This document shows, piece after piece, positions 26,481 to 35,715 of a stretch of 64,000 nt of DNA. The position numbers and the translations under genes are program-made. The notes under the pieces are model-generated. The model saw only the letters and a program-made list of their open reading frames with translations. It had not been told where the DNA came from and made no database searches. This DNA comes from G963676655 sp963676655 (GTDB lineage: Bacteria > Verrucomicrobiota > Lentisphaeria > Victivallales > Victivallaceae), in NCBI GenBank assembly GCA_963676655.2, contig CAXXKX010000003.1, positions 4,836,001-4,900,000 of the forward strand, in the 5' to 3' direction. The stretch's first letter is position 1, and each line of letters begins with the position of its first letter.

Positions 26481-29122
26481 AAATATATAAAGACGAAGAT
26501 TGTTCAAAAATATCCTTTCCTTTAGGGGGTATCGGGACCGGATCGCTCGGGCTGTCCGGGGCGGGCAGGTTTATTGACTGGGAAATCTTCAATCGGCCGA
26601 ATAAGCTGTCTTACAACGGGATGTCCCATTTTGCGGTTAAAGCGGAGCGGAACGGGCAAAACATAGATACCAGGGTTTTGCATGGTCCGTTTACCGGAGA
26701 TCTGAGCGGAGTGCCGAAAAGCTTTGGCTTTGGTCCTCCGCGTGAATCCATGGCCGGAGTGCCGCATTTTCAGAATTGCGAGTTCCGGGGTGAATTTCCG
26801 TTCGCGGAACTGGTTTTTTCTGATCCTGAATTTCCGGGCAAGGTAATTTTGACCGCGTTCAATCCGTTTATCCCCCTGAACAGCAAGGATTCCAGTATTC
26901 CTGCCGCAATGTTTGATGTACGCTTTGAAAATACAACTGATGAGGATATCGACTATTCCCTTTACCTGACGGTCACTAATCCCTGGACGGAGTTGAGCAT
27001 CAATGAATTCTCAATCCGGGACGGTATCAGTTTGATGCATTTGCGAAGCTGTCTGAAGTCGGATTTGCTGCGTGGGGATATTTGCATTGCGACGGATTCA
27101 AAAGTTACGAGTTATCAGGAGAACTGGTTCCGGGGATCGTGGTTTGACGGTCTTGGTGTCTACTGGCGGGAATTGAACAACGCTGCGAAGCTGAAAGTAC
27201 GCAGTTACGGGATGGTTTCCGATGCAACCCTTCCGGGGGGAATCACGGATGTGACTTTTAACGCGGTGCTGGCGTCGCATCTGAAATGCCGGGCAGGGCA
27301 GGCGGTAAACACCAGAATGTCCATCTCCTGGAATGTTCCGTTCTGCCACAATTATTGGGACGACCGGTTGAACCAGGAGGAGCTTGACGCACTGAAGCTG
27401 GAAAACAGATGGCGCAATTACTATGCCACTCAATGGCGGGATTCCATCGAAAGCGCCGTTTATGTGTTCAAGAACTGGCAGCGTTTGTATGACGATACGA
27501 AAAAGTTTGCCGACGCGTTGTACAACACGACAATTCCTGAGGTGTTCATCGAGGCGGTCGGGGCTAATTTGAGCGTTTTAAAAAGCCCTACCTGCCTGCG
27601 GCTGGAAGACGGTTCTTTTTATGCTTTTGAGGGTTGTACCGCGGACAGCGGGTGCTGTGAGGGCTCCTGTTCCCATGTCTGGAACTATGCTTACGCGCTG
27701 CCGTTCCTGTTTCCTGACCTTGAACGTTCCATGCGTGAACTCGAATATAAATACAATCTGCGGAAAAGCGGAGAAATTCCAATGCGCCTGATGCTGCCTT
27801 TAGGCCGCCATTCCCGCTACCGGGCATGTGCCGACGGTCAGTTCGGAACCATTATCAAGGTCTACCGCGAATGGAAGGTTTCAGGTGACGATCAATGGCT
27901 GCGGAAGATTTGGGACGGCGTAAAAAAATCGCTGGAATATGCCTGGCACCCGGATAATGAGGATCGCTGGGATCCGGAACAAAGCGGTATTTTGACGGGA
28001 CGGCAGCATCATACTTTGGATATGGAATTGTTCGGCCCCAATGCCTGGTTGAGCGGTTTTTATCTTGCGGCACTGAAAGCCGCAGCTGAGATGGCCGAAT
28101 TCATGGCAGACAAAGCAGCCGCGTCACGGTATATGTCAATGTACATCAGCGGACGCAAAAAATTGAATTCAGAGCTGTTCAACGGCGAATACTTCCAGCA
28201 GCAGATCGATTTGAACGACCGGAACATCCTGGAGCCGTATTCGGCAAGTACCGGCTGTGCCAACAAAGATCATAATGAGACGGTATTCGAGGCTTACTGG
28301 AACTCCGAACACGGTGAAATAAAATACCAGATTGGCGACGGTTGCGCGATTGATCAGGTGCTTGGGCAATGGCATGCCAATTTGACGGGATTGGGTGATA
28401 TCTTCGATCAGGATAAAATAGTTTCGGCATTATGCGCGATTTATCGCTATAATTTCAAACCGGATATGCGTGAACATTTTAATCCCTGCCGGGTGTTCAG
28501 TGTGGAAAACGAGAGCGGCACTGTTATGTGCGAATGGCCCGAGGGCCGATATAAACCCTGGGTGCCGTTGACCTATGCCGAAGAAAACATGCATGGCTTC
28601 GAGTATGCTCTGGCCGGACAGATGATTCAGTACGGTCTGCTTGATGAAGCCGCCCAGATTGTCAAGGCGGTCAGGGACCATTATGACGGACGTAAACGTA
28701 ATCCCTGGAATGAGATAGAATGCGGCAGCAACTACGCGAGATCGATGGCGTCTTTCGCTTTTATTCCATCATTTTCCGGGTTCAAATGTGATATGAGCAA
28801 AGGGGAATTGACTTTTGATCCGGTTGCTTTGGGAGAGAATTATTTCCGGTCTTTCTGGTCAATCGGCAGCGCCTGGGGAACTGTAAATATTGACGGCGGC
28901 TCCGTTGTGCTGCAGGTTCTGTTCGGCAGGTTAAGACTTAAAACAATTAATCTGCCAATAGAGGGCGATGTGACTTTATACAAGAACGGAAAAGAACTGA
29001 GATGCGATTGCGTCAATGGGAAAATAAGTCTGAATGATTGGCTGGATATTTCCATGGATGAAAAAATTGATATTCAAAGCATTCAAACCGCATGTTGCCG
29101 GGAGCCTGTCATGGCCAAGTAA
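26477..29122 (+). CDS. GH116-like (GBA2/DUF608 family) beta-glycosidase
   Basis: An 881-aa protein starting with the family's FPLGGIGTGSLGLSGAGRF signature (residues 14-32), an N-terminal beta-sandwich and a C-terminal alpha/alpha barrel from about residue 340. By comparison with remembered GBA2 and TxGH116 motifs, FEG at 384-386 (Glu385) aligns with the nucleophile and LDMELFGPNAWLSGFYLAAL (Asp515) with the acid/base; this alignment is from memory. The family hydrolyses beta-glucosides, beta-xylosides or glucosylceramide. There is no signal peptide, so it likely acts in the cytoplasm on imported oligosaccharides. The ATG overlaps the stop codon of the LacI gene by 4 bp, which shows translational coupling and a shared operon. 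The unusual CCEGSCSHVWNY segment (residues 393-404) is typical of the bacterial DUF608 branch. Substrate uncertain. Confidence 0.82.
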   Translation: MKIYKDEDCSKISFPLGGIGTGSLGLSGAGRFIDWEIFNRPNKLSYNGMSHFAVKAERNGQNIDTRVLHGPFTGDLSGVPKSFGFGPPRESMAGVPHFQNCEFRGEFPFAELVFSDPEFPGKVILTAFNPFIPLNSKDSSIPAAMFDVRFENTTDEDIDYSLYLTVTNPWTELSINEFSIRDGISLMHLRSCLKSDLLRGDICIATDSKVTSYQENWFRGSWFDGLGVYWRELNNAAKLKVRSYGMVSDATLPGGITDVTFNAVLASHLKCRAGQAVNTRMSISWNVPFCHNYWDDRLNQEELDALKLENRWRNYYATQWRDSIESAVYVFKNWQRLYDDTKKFADALYNTTIPEVFIEAVGANLSVLKSPTCLRLEDGSFYAFEGCTADSGCCEGSCSHVWNYAYALPFLFPDLERSMRELEYKYNLRKSGEIPMRLMLPLGRHSRYRACADGQFGTIIKVYREWKVSGDDQWLRKIWDGVKKSLEYAWHPDNEDRWDPEQSGILTGRQHHTLDMELFGPNAWLSGFYLAALKAAAEMAEFMADKAAASRYMSMYISGRKKLNSELFNGEYFQQQIDLNDRNILEPYSASTGCANKDHNETVFEAYWNSEHGEIKYQIGDGCAIDQVLGQWHANLTGLGDIFDQDKIVSALCAIYRYNFKPDMREHFNPCRVFSVENESGTVMCEWPEGRYKPWVPLTYAEENMHGFEYALAGQMIQYGLLDEAAQIVKAVRDHYDGRKRNPWNEIECGSNYARSMASFAFIPSFSGFKCDMSKGELTFDPVALGENYFRSFWSIGSAWGTVNIDGGSVVLQVLFGRLRLKTINLPIEGDVTLYKNGKELRCDCVNGKISLNDWLDISMDEKIDIQSIQTACCREPVMAK

Positions 29123-29230
29123 AATTATCTATCTTGATGAATATTAATAATAATGAAAGGCGGATAATGTTGATTTAAGAGAAAGAGCAAGGCTGTTTAA
29201 AAGCAATTAACCGAAAAGGAGAACAAAAAA

Positions 29231-30004
29231 ATGAAAAAGAGCGGAAAATTCACACTTATTGAACTTCTGGTTGTAATAGCTATTATTGCAATCCTGGCTT
29301 CGATGCTGCTGCCGGCGTTAAATCAGGCCAGAGACAGGGCGAAAAGTATAAAGTGCATGGGGAACCTCAAGCAGATCGGGACCATGCATGCGGCGTATAC
29401 GGTGGATAATGACGATTATATTATCATGCCTGGATATATGCCGGACGGGGTAAGTCTCGGGGTCCCGCAAACAGCATATCCATGGGATTATGTTTTGGCT
29501 GACTATAGTGTAAAAGTTAAATATTATACTTGTCCGAGCGATACGCCGCCAACGCGGACAATATACGGAAAGCCAATACGGTCCTATCGGATAAATACAG
29601 TCTATGATTTCAGCAAAAATGCCACAAGTCCTGAATATATTGCGGCAAACAATAAGGACGCCAGGGGGGTATTTGAGATGTATCCCGGGGGCATAAAATT
29701 ATCCAAGGTACGCCGCAGTGCATCAAAAGTTATTCTTTTTATGTGTTTCAGCCGGATTCACCCGAACTTTTACAGCTGCATAACACTCAATCGTCATTAC
29801 TCCATGAATGCCTGGGCTCGTCACACTGCTCAAACCACTGGAGCCCCCAGTGCCTGGCAAACTCATAACGGCGGCGATAACTTTTCAATGATTGACGGTT
29901 CAGTAAAATTTATACTTCCGAGAGATAACGTTGCTAACGGCTTCAAAGCACCTGAAGCACACTACTTTGTCGTTAGAGAAGGGCAATATGGAATTACTTA
30001 TTAA
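29231..30004 (+). CDS. Type II-like pseudopilin, DUF1559 / H-X9-DG family
   Basis: A 257-aa protein with a type IV prepilin leader: MKKSGK, then FTLIELLVVIAIIAILASML with Glu at +5 after the predicted cleavage, then a long N-terminal helix ending in LPALNQARDRAKSIKCMGNLKQIG. Near the C-terminus His212 is followed nine residues later by Asp222-Gly223, the H-X9-DG motif common in PVC-group pseudopilins. AAAAGGAG precedes the ATG. It would be processed by prepilin peptidase and assembled in, or anchored to, the envelope. Such genes are strongly expanded in Planctomycetes and Lentisphaerota and often sit beside glycosidases, as here; a role in exporting or displaying polysaccharide-degrading proteins is only an inference. 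Confidence 0.9.
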   Translation: MKKSGKFTLIELLVVIAIIAILASMLLPALNQARDRAKSIKCMGNLKQIGTMHAAYTVDNDDYIIMPGYMPDGVSLGVPQTAYPWDYVLADYSVKVKYYTCPSDTPPTRTIYGKPIRSYRINTVYDFSKNATSPEYIAANNKDARGVFEMYPGGIKLSKVRRSASKVILFMCFSRIHPNFYSCITLNRHYSMNAWARHTAQTTGAPSAWQTHNGGDNFSMIDGSVKFILPRDNVANGFKAPEAHYFVVREGQYGITY

Positions 30005-30344
30005 GAAATAATGAGGATAACTGAAGCTGTAGATCGATCAGTGAAAAGTTAATAATGTTACTGGGACAATGCCTTATAACGCCGTTGTATTGATCAGTCA
30101 TGCGGCATGAATAATTAGATTAGTCGATCACAGTTGCGGAACTCAAGCCGGGATCTATAAAACAATATAAAATTATGCATGATTGCATATGCCGCAATAT
30201 GTCGAAAACTAAGTTGATATGATATTGGACTTTCCGGAAGAGTAAAGTTGTACGGACTCTTTACGCTAATTCATAGGGAGACAGGACATAAACTCGTTTA
30301 CTGGATTGATCTATATGCAAACAAAACAAAATACAGGACTTCTA
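30005..30344 (+). other. Intergenic stretch without recognised gene
   Basis: About 340 bp between the pseudopilin and the large secreted protein. I see no coding frame or convincing promoter. Only short inverted repeats are visible (for example ATGCA-tgat-TGCAT near 30177 and GTAAAG/CTTTAC near 30243-30268). AGGA at 30335-30338 serves the next gene. Confidence 0.5.
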
Positions 30345-33300
30345 ATGATGATGATTAATGATTTCCCATGGATATGGTTGTCAAAAAAGAGCGCCATGCT
30401 TATTCGAGAAAATAAAACTATTCCGGCAGGCCTATATAAAATAATCAATTCTATGTTTATAATGTTGCTGATAATTGCTTTTAATGTATCGCTGCCTGCT
30501 GCCGAAACAGTTTTTGCAAGTGATTTTTCCACTGCACCCTCTAAAGACAAGATGAAATTAACATATCACTGTAAAGTCGATAAAGGCCTTCTCTCAATTG
30601 GCCAGAAAACCGGAAAGTTCTATCCCCGGATCGCTTCTTTCCATATACCGCTGGACAAGCCGTTTGTCATGAATTTTTCATTGCGCGTGACAACTTTCAC
30701 TCAGCCGAAACATCAGATGGGATTCACGCTGCATAGTTCCGAAAAGAAAAGATATTATCAGTTTTGCAGTGCCGGCGGCGACGGTTATGTAATACTGGTT
30801 GGGAATGAGAACAGACGAATTATCGACCGTAAAAACTTTCAAAATACAGTGAAAATAGGCCACGGAGCGACTGTTCCGATGGCTAAAGTTGAACTACGGT
30901 GCAATAGAAGCCTCATAGAGTTGAAAGTGAATGGAACTTCTCTTGGCGCCGTACCGTTAAAGTTTATGCCGATTAATAAAATTGATTTTTGGGCAACCAA
31001 CATGGAAATCCAGATTGATGATTTGAAAATCACCACGCTGGATGAAAAAAAGGTCACTTATGCCCGGAAACCGGTTTTTTATGCTCCATTCGATGATAAA
31101 ACGACTGCGGTAATCGAGGGGAATAAAACCATATCTCCGGCTCTTGAGGGGAAAGGAAAGGTGCAATTCAGTTCTGCGGCCAAAAAGCAGGGCGTCAAAA
31201 TAGATAATTACGACCTTACTTATGATGTAAAAGGTTTGCTGGCCGATGCCGGAGCGGTTATGTTTTGGATCAAACCTTCCAAAAAACTTGCGTTGCAGAC
31301 GATTTATTTCAAAAATGCCGCCGGCAAAAATCGCCTGGCATGCCGGGCTCAAGGCTATGCCTTTTCCATTAATTTTTATAATCAGGCCGGTCAGGATAAA
31401 CATTTATTTTTACGCGGCAGCAAATACTTCATGTTTGGTCCCGGTAACAACTTGTTTCATTATGCGGTGACCTGGGATAAGGATGGTTCTGTTCGAATCT
31501 TCCGTAACGGAATGCCCTATATTCCCGGATGTTCGTGGGAAAACAGCTCAGACTATTGTGTTCCAGGATTTGACCTTTCTGACGTAGAAAAAATTATTGT
31601 TAGTCGTAGAAGCAATGCCGTAATCGACGATTTGAAGATCTATCGCCGCCCGGTTTCAGTTGAGGAAGTCTACGCGGCCTACCGCGAGGCGGCTCCTCTC
31701 GACATAGTTGTACCTGATGCGGTTATCGAGCCGGTCGCGAATGCGGAGATTTCACTGAAAGTCGCTCCCGGAGGTTACTATACCCGACCGGTTCACGGCA
31801 ACAAGCCTTATATCGACGCTGATGGAGAATTGTCTTTGACGCTTTATTCTCTGGATAAAAACAAAGCCGATACCCCTTTAAAAACTTTAAAACAAAAAAT
31901 CAAAGTTGGGAAAATTCCACTGGAAGTGAAATTCCCGGTCGGCAAATTAGCCGAAGGAGATTATCAACTGCGATGTGAATTTATGAATTCGGCTGGTTTC
32001 CTCTCCAGGAAAGGCATTGTAATCAAGGTGGCTGACTTTCCGAAAGCCAATCCGGCGACTACAAAAGATATCCAACTCGGCAAAGTAGTTTTCGAGAAAA
32101 AATTTACTTCCGCGGATGACAAATCGATTCTACATGAGGGAGGCCTGCATGCCGTCGATGGTAAATATCTGGAAGCCGGCAGTAAAAACGGGAATCGTTT
32201 CTCCGTTGTAATATCGAACCTGAAAGAATATATACAGAAGCCGATGATCATCGAGGTCACCTGGCCCGATGACAAGCAGCGGATGATGGGGCTTTACGCA
32301 TATACCGAAAACCACAGGGGCGAATCATACCGTGACCGCTTGCAGGGTGGCATCCAGGCCGGACGCGAGATTCCCAACAGCGGGAAAATGGTGAAAACCA
32401 GATACTTGATCTATCCCCAGACGCCGTCTTATCTGTTCGAGGCGCGGACACTGGCAAATGACTTTCCCGCAGCCGTTTCCGAGCTGAAAGTTTACGAGAT
32501 TAAAGGCAGTAAGTTGCCCAAGTTGAAAATCAATTACCCGAAAGGGCTGCCGCATCGGCTTTTTGGTAATAATGATGAGGATCAGACTCTATGTATAAAT
32601 ATGGCTAAAAACGACCTTGTCGGACTGACTGAGAGAATACTGGAGTATCTGGATTATACCGGGCAGGATGCGTTTCATTATCAACTGTTGCGTTACTATT
32701 TCAGCTTCTTCCCATACCCGGGCGGTAACGGGAATAGCCTGTATCCCTATATGCAGGGCGGTATGGGGTATGTCATTGATGCAATGAAAAAACGCGGTAA
32801 GGAGTTTACCGGGATTTTTAACCTGAATGTTATTCCGGAGATATTTTATGCGCCTGTAGTGAAACGCGATCTGGTGAAAACAGGTATGGTCTCACTGGAT
32901 AAAAACCTTCGGCAACGAACTACTTTCAACGGAATGAAGGGGACGCCGAATGTAGCCTGTCCCGAAGTGCGCAAAGCATATACCAGACTGGTCGAGGACC
33001 TGTCCGAAGATTTACGTAACCCGGGAATCAAGGGCGTCAGCTTCTGGCTGACGATGGGGTGGCCTTCGCTCAGCGATGGTTATGACGACTACACCGTCAA
33101 CAAGTTCAGTCGTGAGACCGGTATTAAGGTTCCGGCAACCGGACGCTACGAGTTTCTTACTTCAGAAAAAATGCTGCCGCAATGGAGCAAATGGCGGGCT
33201 GGTCAAGTCTTCCAGTTGATTAAAGAGGTTCGTCAGACTCTGGACAAAGTTAACCCGGAACTGGCGATATACGTCATGCGACGCGGGCCTTTCGACTGGG

Positions 33301-34721
33301 ATCCGTATCTTGATCCCATGCTGAAACAGCTGCCCCGCACCTATCCCTGTGATTTACGGCGTCCGACTAATTACCGCCTTGATTTTCACTGGGGGCGGCC
33401 GGAAAGCGACCGTGAGGAAACAATGTATGACTTTGAAGCAGTCAGCGAACTATTCAAACGCAAAAGCAACCAATGTGTTTCCCTCTTCTATATATATTAC
33501 GAATCCTATATTAAACCGCTGGACCGGAAAAATTACGGATGCTATTTTCAAAATGCCGACGTCAAACCGCATGGACGGCATTTCCTGAAAGAACTTGCGT
33601 TTAATGTCGCAGCCGGAGATGTTCTGGAACTGGTTATGGGGGGACAGCCTTTTGCCAGCCTGGGACGAGACTCGGAGACCCGGGAATTTGCCCGTGCCTT
33701 CGGAGCGCTGCCTCGTTTGAGTTTCAATACGGTTAAAAATCCTAATCACAGTATCGTGGTTCGCTATCTGAAGACGAAAAATGGAACATACTTCTATGTT
33801 GTCAGCAATGTCTGGACGAACTCTAGAGTAAGACTTGATTGGGCCGGGGCGGATGAGTATGTGGATTTGTCTACCAACAAAAAGCTGACCGGCAAGACGA
33901 TTGAGCTGAAACCATACGAATTGCGTTCTTTCCTGATTCCGGATAAAAAAGTTGTGATCAATTCTTTTAAGGAGGAATTTCCGGCTGAACTGAAATCTTT
34001 TTATCAAAAGCGTATTGCGACACTCGAAGCGGCTGTAAAAAAATATGAGTCGAAAGGCCTGTCTGTTTCCAAAGAAAAAGCACGAATTAAACAGATAAAA
34101 CAGGCGGTGAGGTCGGAAAATTATGCAGAGGCGCATCGCCTGGGCTGGTCCGTTATCATGAACAGCTTGTTGGCTAAATTGAAAAGCATTGATACCGTGG
34201 CGAAGCAGCAAAAAATGATAAAAGAAAACCGTTTTGCGTTAAACTGCGGCAGCTCTGAGTTTTACCGGGCTCCGGATGGACGCCTGTTCTTCCCTGATGT
34301 AAAATTTTCAGACGAATCAAGATATGGCTATTTCGGTTCGCATAGCTGTGCGAACCGGAAAATAGGCGGACTTAAGAATAATACTGAGGCGGAATTGTTT
34401 CGGACTGAAGCCTGGAATATTGACGGCTATAAGTTCAAACTGGCAAACGGCAAATATAAAATCCGGCTGTATATGAAAGTCGGCTGGCCTGATGATTTTA
34501 AACCGGGAAAGGTGGTTCTTTCGGTCTATGCAAATAACCAGCCTGTAATCAATGACTTGAAAATGCATAAAGCTCAGAATGGTGATTTTAGTAAACCGGT
34601 TATCAAAGATTTCCATACGGTAGTCTCCGATGGACAACTCACTTTGAAATTCAAAGCCGGAAAAGGCCTGGGAACCAATATCCACCTATGTAATGCGATC
34701 GAAATTCAGCCCGAGGCATGA
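30345..34721 (+). CDS. Large secreted LamG / barrel-like / malectin-like protein
   Basis: About 1458 aa. The ATG at 30345 has AGGA six bases upstream; a TTG at 30306 (no ribosome site) and an ATG at 30396 are alternatives in the same frame. All versions contain the export signal SMFIMLLIIAFNVSLPAA|ETVF. Two jelly-roll, LamG-like regions follow: about 30530-31060, and about 31080-31670 with APFDDKTTAVIEG and DDLKIYRRPVSVEEVYAAYREA. A linker beta region comes next, then a probable (beta/alpha) barrel at about 32590-33700 (PEIFYAPVVKRDLV, GVSFWLTMGWPSLSDGYDDY, LAIYVMRRGPFDWD). The C-terminus (about 34230-34721) looks like a malectin/CBM57-type carbohydrate-binding domain (FALNCGSSEFYRAPDGRLFFPDV...NAIEIQPEA). 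It is probably an extracellular glycan-processing enzyme of no family I can name. Its stop codon is 5 bp before the next start. Confidence 0.72.
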   Translation: MMMINDFPWIWLSKKSAMLIRENKTIPAGLYKIINSMFIMLLIIAFNVSLPAAETVFASDFSTAPSKDKMKLTYHCKVDKGLLSIGQKTGKFYPRIASFHIPLDKPFVMNFSLRVTTFTQPKHQMGFTLHSSEKKRYYQFCSAGGDGYVILVGNENRRIIDRKNFQNTVKIGHGATVPMAKVELRCNRSLIELKVNGTSLGAVPLKFMPINKIDFWATNMEIQIDDLKITTLDEKKVTYARKPVFYAPFDDKTTAVIEGNKTISPALEGKGKVQFSSAAKKQGVKIDNYDLTYDVKGLLADAGAVMFWIKPSKKLALQTIYFKNAAGKNRLACRAQGYAFSINFYNQAGQDKHLFLRGSKYFMFGPGNNLFHYAVTWDKDGSVRIFRNGMPYIPGCSWENSSDYCVPGFDLSDVEKIIVSRRSNAVIDDLKIYRRPVSVEEVYAAYREAAPLDIVVPDAVIEPVANAEISLKVAPGGYYTRPVHGNKPYIDADGELSLTLYSLDKNKADTPLKTLKQKIKVGKIPLEVKFPVGKLAEGDYQLRCEFMNSAGFLSRKGIVIKVADFPKANPATTKDIQLGKVVFEKKFTSADDKSILHEGGLHAVDGKYLEAGSKNGNRFSVVISNLKEYIQKPMIIEVTWPDDKQRMMGLYAYTENHRGESYRDRLQGGIQAGREIPNSGKMVKTRYLIYPQTPSYLFEARTLANDFPAAVSELKVYEIKGSKLPKLKINYPKGLPHRLFGNNDEDQTLCINMAKNDLVGLTERILEYLDYTGQDAFHYQLLRYYFSFFPYPGGNGNSLYPYMQGGMGYVIDAMKKRGKEFTGIFNLNVIPEIFYAPVVKRDLVKTGMVSLDKNLRQRTTFNGMKGTPNVACPEVRKAYTRLVEDLSEDLRNPGIKGVSFWLTMGWPSLSDGYDDYTVNKFSRETGIKVPATGRYEFLTSEKMLPQWSKWRAGQVFQLIKEVRQTLDKVNPELAIYVMRRGPFDWDPYLDPMLKQLPRTYPCDLRRPTNYRLDFHWGRPESDREETMYDFEAVSELFKRKSNQCVSLFYIYYESYIKPLDRKNYGCYFQNADVKPHGRHFLKELAFNVAAGDVLELVMGGQPFASLGRDSETREFARAFGALPRLSFNTVKNPNHSIVVRYLKTKNGTYFYVVSNVWTNSRVRLDWAGADEYVDLSTNKKLTGKTIELKPYELRSFLIPDKKVVINSFKEEFPAELKSFYQKRIATLEAAVKKYESKGLSVSKEKARIKQIKQAVRSENYAEAHRLGWSVIMNSLLAKLKSIDTVAKQQKMIKENRFALNCGSSEFYRAPDGRLFFPDVKFSDESRYGYFGSHSCANRKIGGLKNNTEAELFRTEAWNIDGYKFKLANGKYKIRLYMKVGWPDDFKPGKVVLSVYANNQPVINDLKMHKAQNGDFSKPVIKDFHTVVSDGQLTLKFKAGKGLGTNIHLCNAIEIQPEA

Positions 34722-34725
34722 TGTC

Positions 34726-35457
34726 ATGAAACATCTGTTATTTTTTATTTCATTCTTAACCATCTCGCTGAACGCAAAAGACACCGTCAACGTTAAATTC
34801 GTTGACGGTGAGCCAACCGCCAACGATTGGAAGCAGGCGACCGCTTTATCTCTGATCCCGGCAAATTCGAAAATTCAATATGCCCCGGAGATTGTCAAGC
34901 ATTGCGGCATGGATAAGAAAGTCTTCGAGAAAGCTACGGTACAGTTGCTGTGGAGCAGGAAATTTCTTTACGTCCGCTTTGATGCGATTGATTCAGATAT
35001 TGTGGCGCAATCAACCAAGGACCAGGACTATCTGTTTGTTCAGGGCGATGCGGTGGAGATATTTCTCAAGCCGGAAGGAGCGCCATATTATTGGGAATTG
35101 TATGGTGATGTTTCAAATCGGAAAACCTGTATTTTTATTCCGTCCCGCGGCCTTTTGGGGCTGCCGAAAAACCGTTCCGTAAAGCCGGATATGGAGCTGA
35201 AAGTTGAAACGAAAAATAAAGGAACCCTTAACAACAAGTCCGATCGGGACAAGGGCTGGACGATGGTTGTGAAAATTCCGGTTGCCGGGTTGACCCGGCA
35301 CGGCGCGAACTTCAAGCCGGGGGCTGAATGGACGTTTTGTGTTGTTCGCTACAATTACTCTAAATACCTGCCAATGCGGGAACGCACGGTTTTTCCAAAG
35401 CTTTCAGGCGAACCTCATTTATACGAGGATTTTGCCAAAATGGTTATTGAAGAATAA
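34726..35457 (+). CDS. Secreted CBM9-like carbohydrate-binding protein
   Basis: A 243-aa protein starting at MKHLLFFISFLTISLNA|KD, a clear signal peptide; the longer in-frame version from 34693 would bury that signal behind MRSKFSPRHDV, so the ATG at 34726 (GAGG nine bases upstream) is preferred. The mature part is a single CBM9/DOMON-like beta-sandwich: VDGEPTANDWKQAT (binding-site loop), LYVRFDAIDSDI, GDAVEIFLKPEG, YWELYGDV, GWTMVVKIPVAGL, WTFCVVRYNYS. The same fold forms the N-terminal half of the GH5 protein at 37815, so the locus uses it at least twice. It likely binds or presents polysaccharide outside the cell. It is translationally adjacent to the preceding large secreted protein and probably acts with it. 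Confidence 0.78.
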   Translation: MKHLLFFISFLTISLNAKDTVNVKFVDGEPTANDWKQATALSLIPANSKIQYAPEIVKHCGMDKKVFEKATVQLLWSRKFLYVRFDAIDSDIVAQSTKDQDYLFVQGDAVEIFLKPEGAPYYWELYGDVSNRKTCIFIPSRGLLGLPKNRSVKPDMELKVETKNKGTLNNKSDRDKGWTMVVKIPVAGLTRHGANFKPGAEWTFCVVRYNYSKYLPMRERTVFPKLSGEPHLYEDFAKMVIEE

Positions 35458-35503
35458 TCAGTTATGTTTTAAGCTATGAAAATACCTGGTCATAATTCAG
35501 TCA

Positions 35504-35544
35504 GGACAATATCCGGTATCACGGTGTGATTCTCATTATTGTCC
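35504..35544. other. Nested inverted repeat in intergenic region
   Basis: An outer 8-bp stem (GGACAATA / TATTGTCC) encloses an inner hairpin ATCAC-GGT-GTGAT (35518-35530). It lies between the CBM9-like gene and the first acetylesterase gene. No T-run follows on the plus strand, so it is not a typical terminator; it could be an operator or an RNA structure. Confidence 0.4.
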
Positions 35545-35715
35545 GGGATAAATCAGGAGAAAAATACGGGAAGGAAAAGGGACTGAGGATATTTGCAGAT
35601 GGCAAACAGATCGTTTTTTCAGAAAAATTGTCTTCAGTCAGGGGCAAGTTGTAATATAATTAAAGCAAAATCAGATATACGGAATTAATAACTCTTTAGC
35701 AAACAGGAATATGAA

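Noticed and set aside
30306..30344. TTG at 30306 as start of the large secreted protein
   Set aside because: No ribosome site is near it, whereas the ATG at 30345 has AGGA at the right distance; both keep the same signal peptide core.
33450..34211. Minus-strand frame of 253 codons (also 39384-40145, 47155-47850, 58672-59409)
   Set aside because: Each overlaps a well-supported gene on the plus strand; one crosses the MITE-like element. No start signals or domains were seen.
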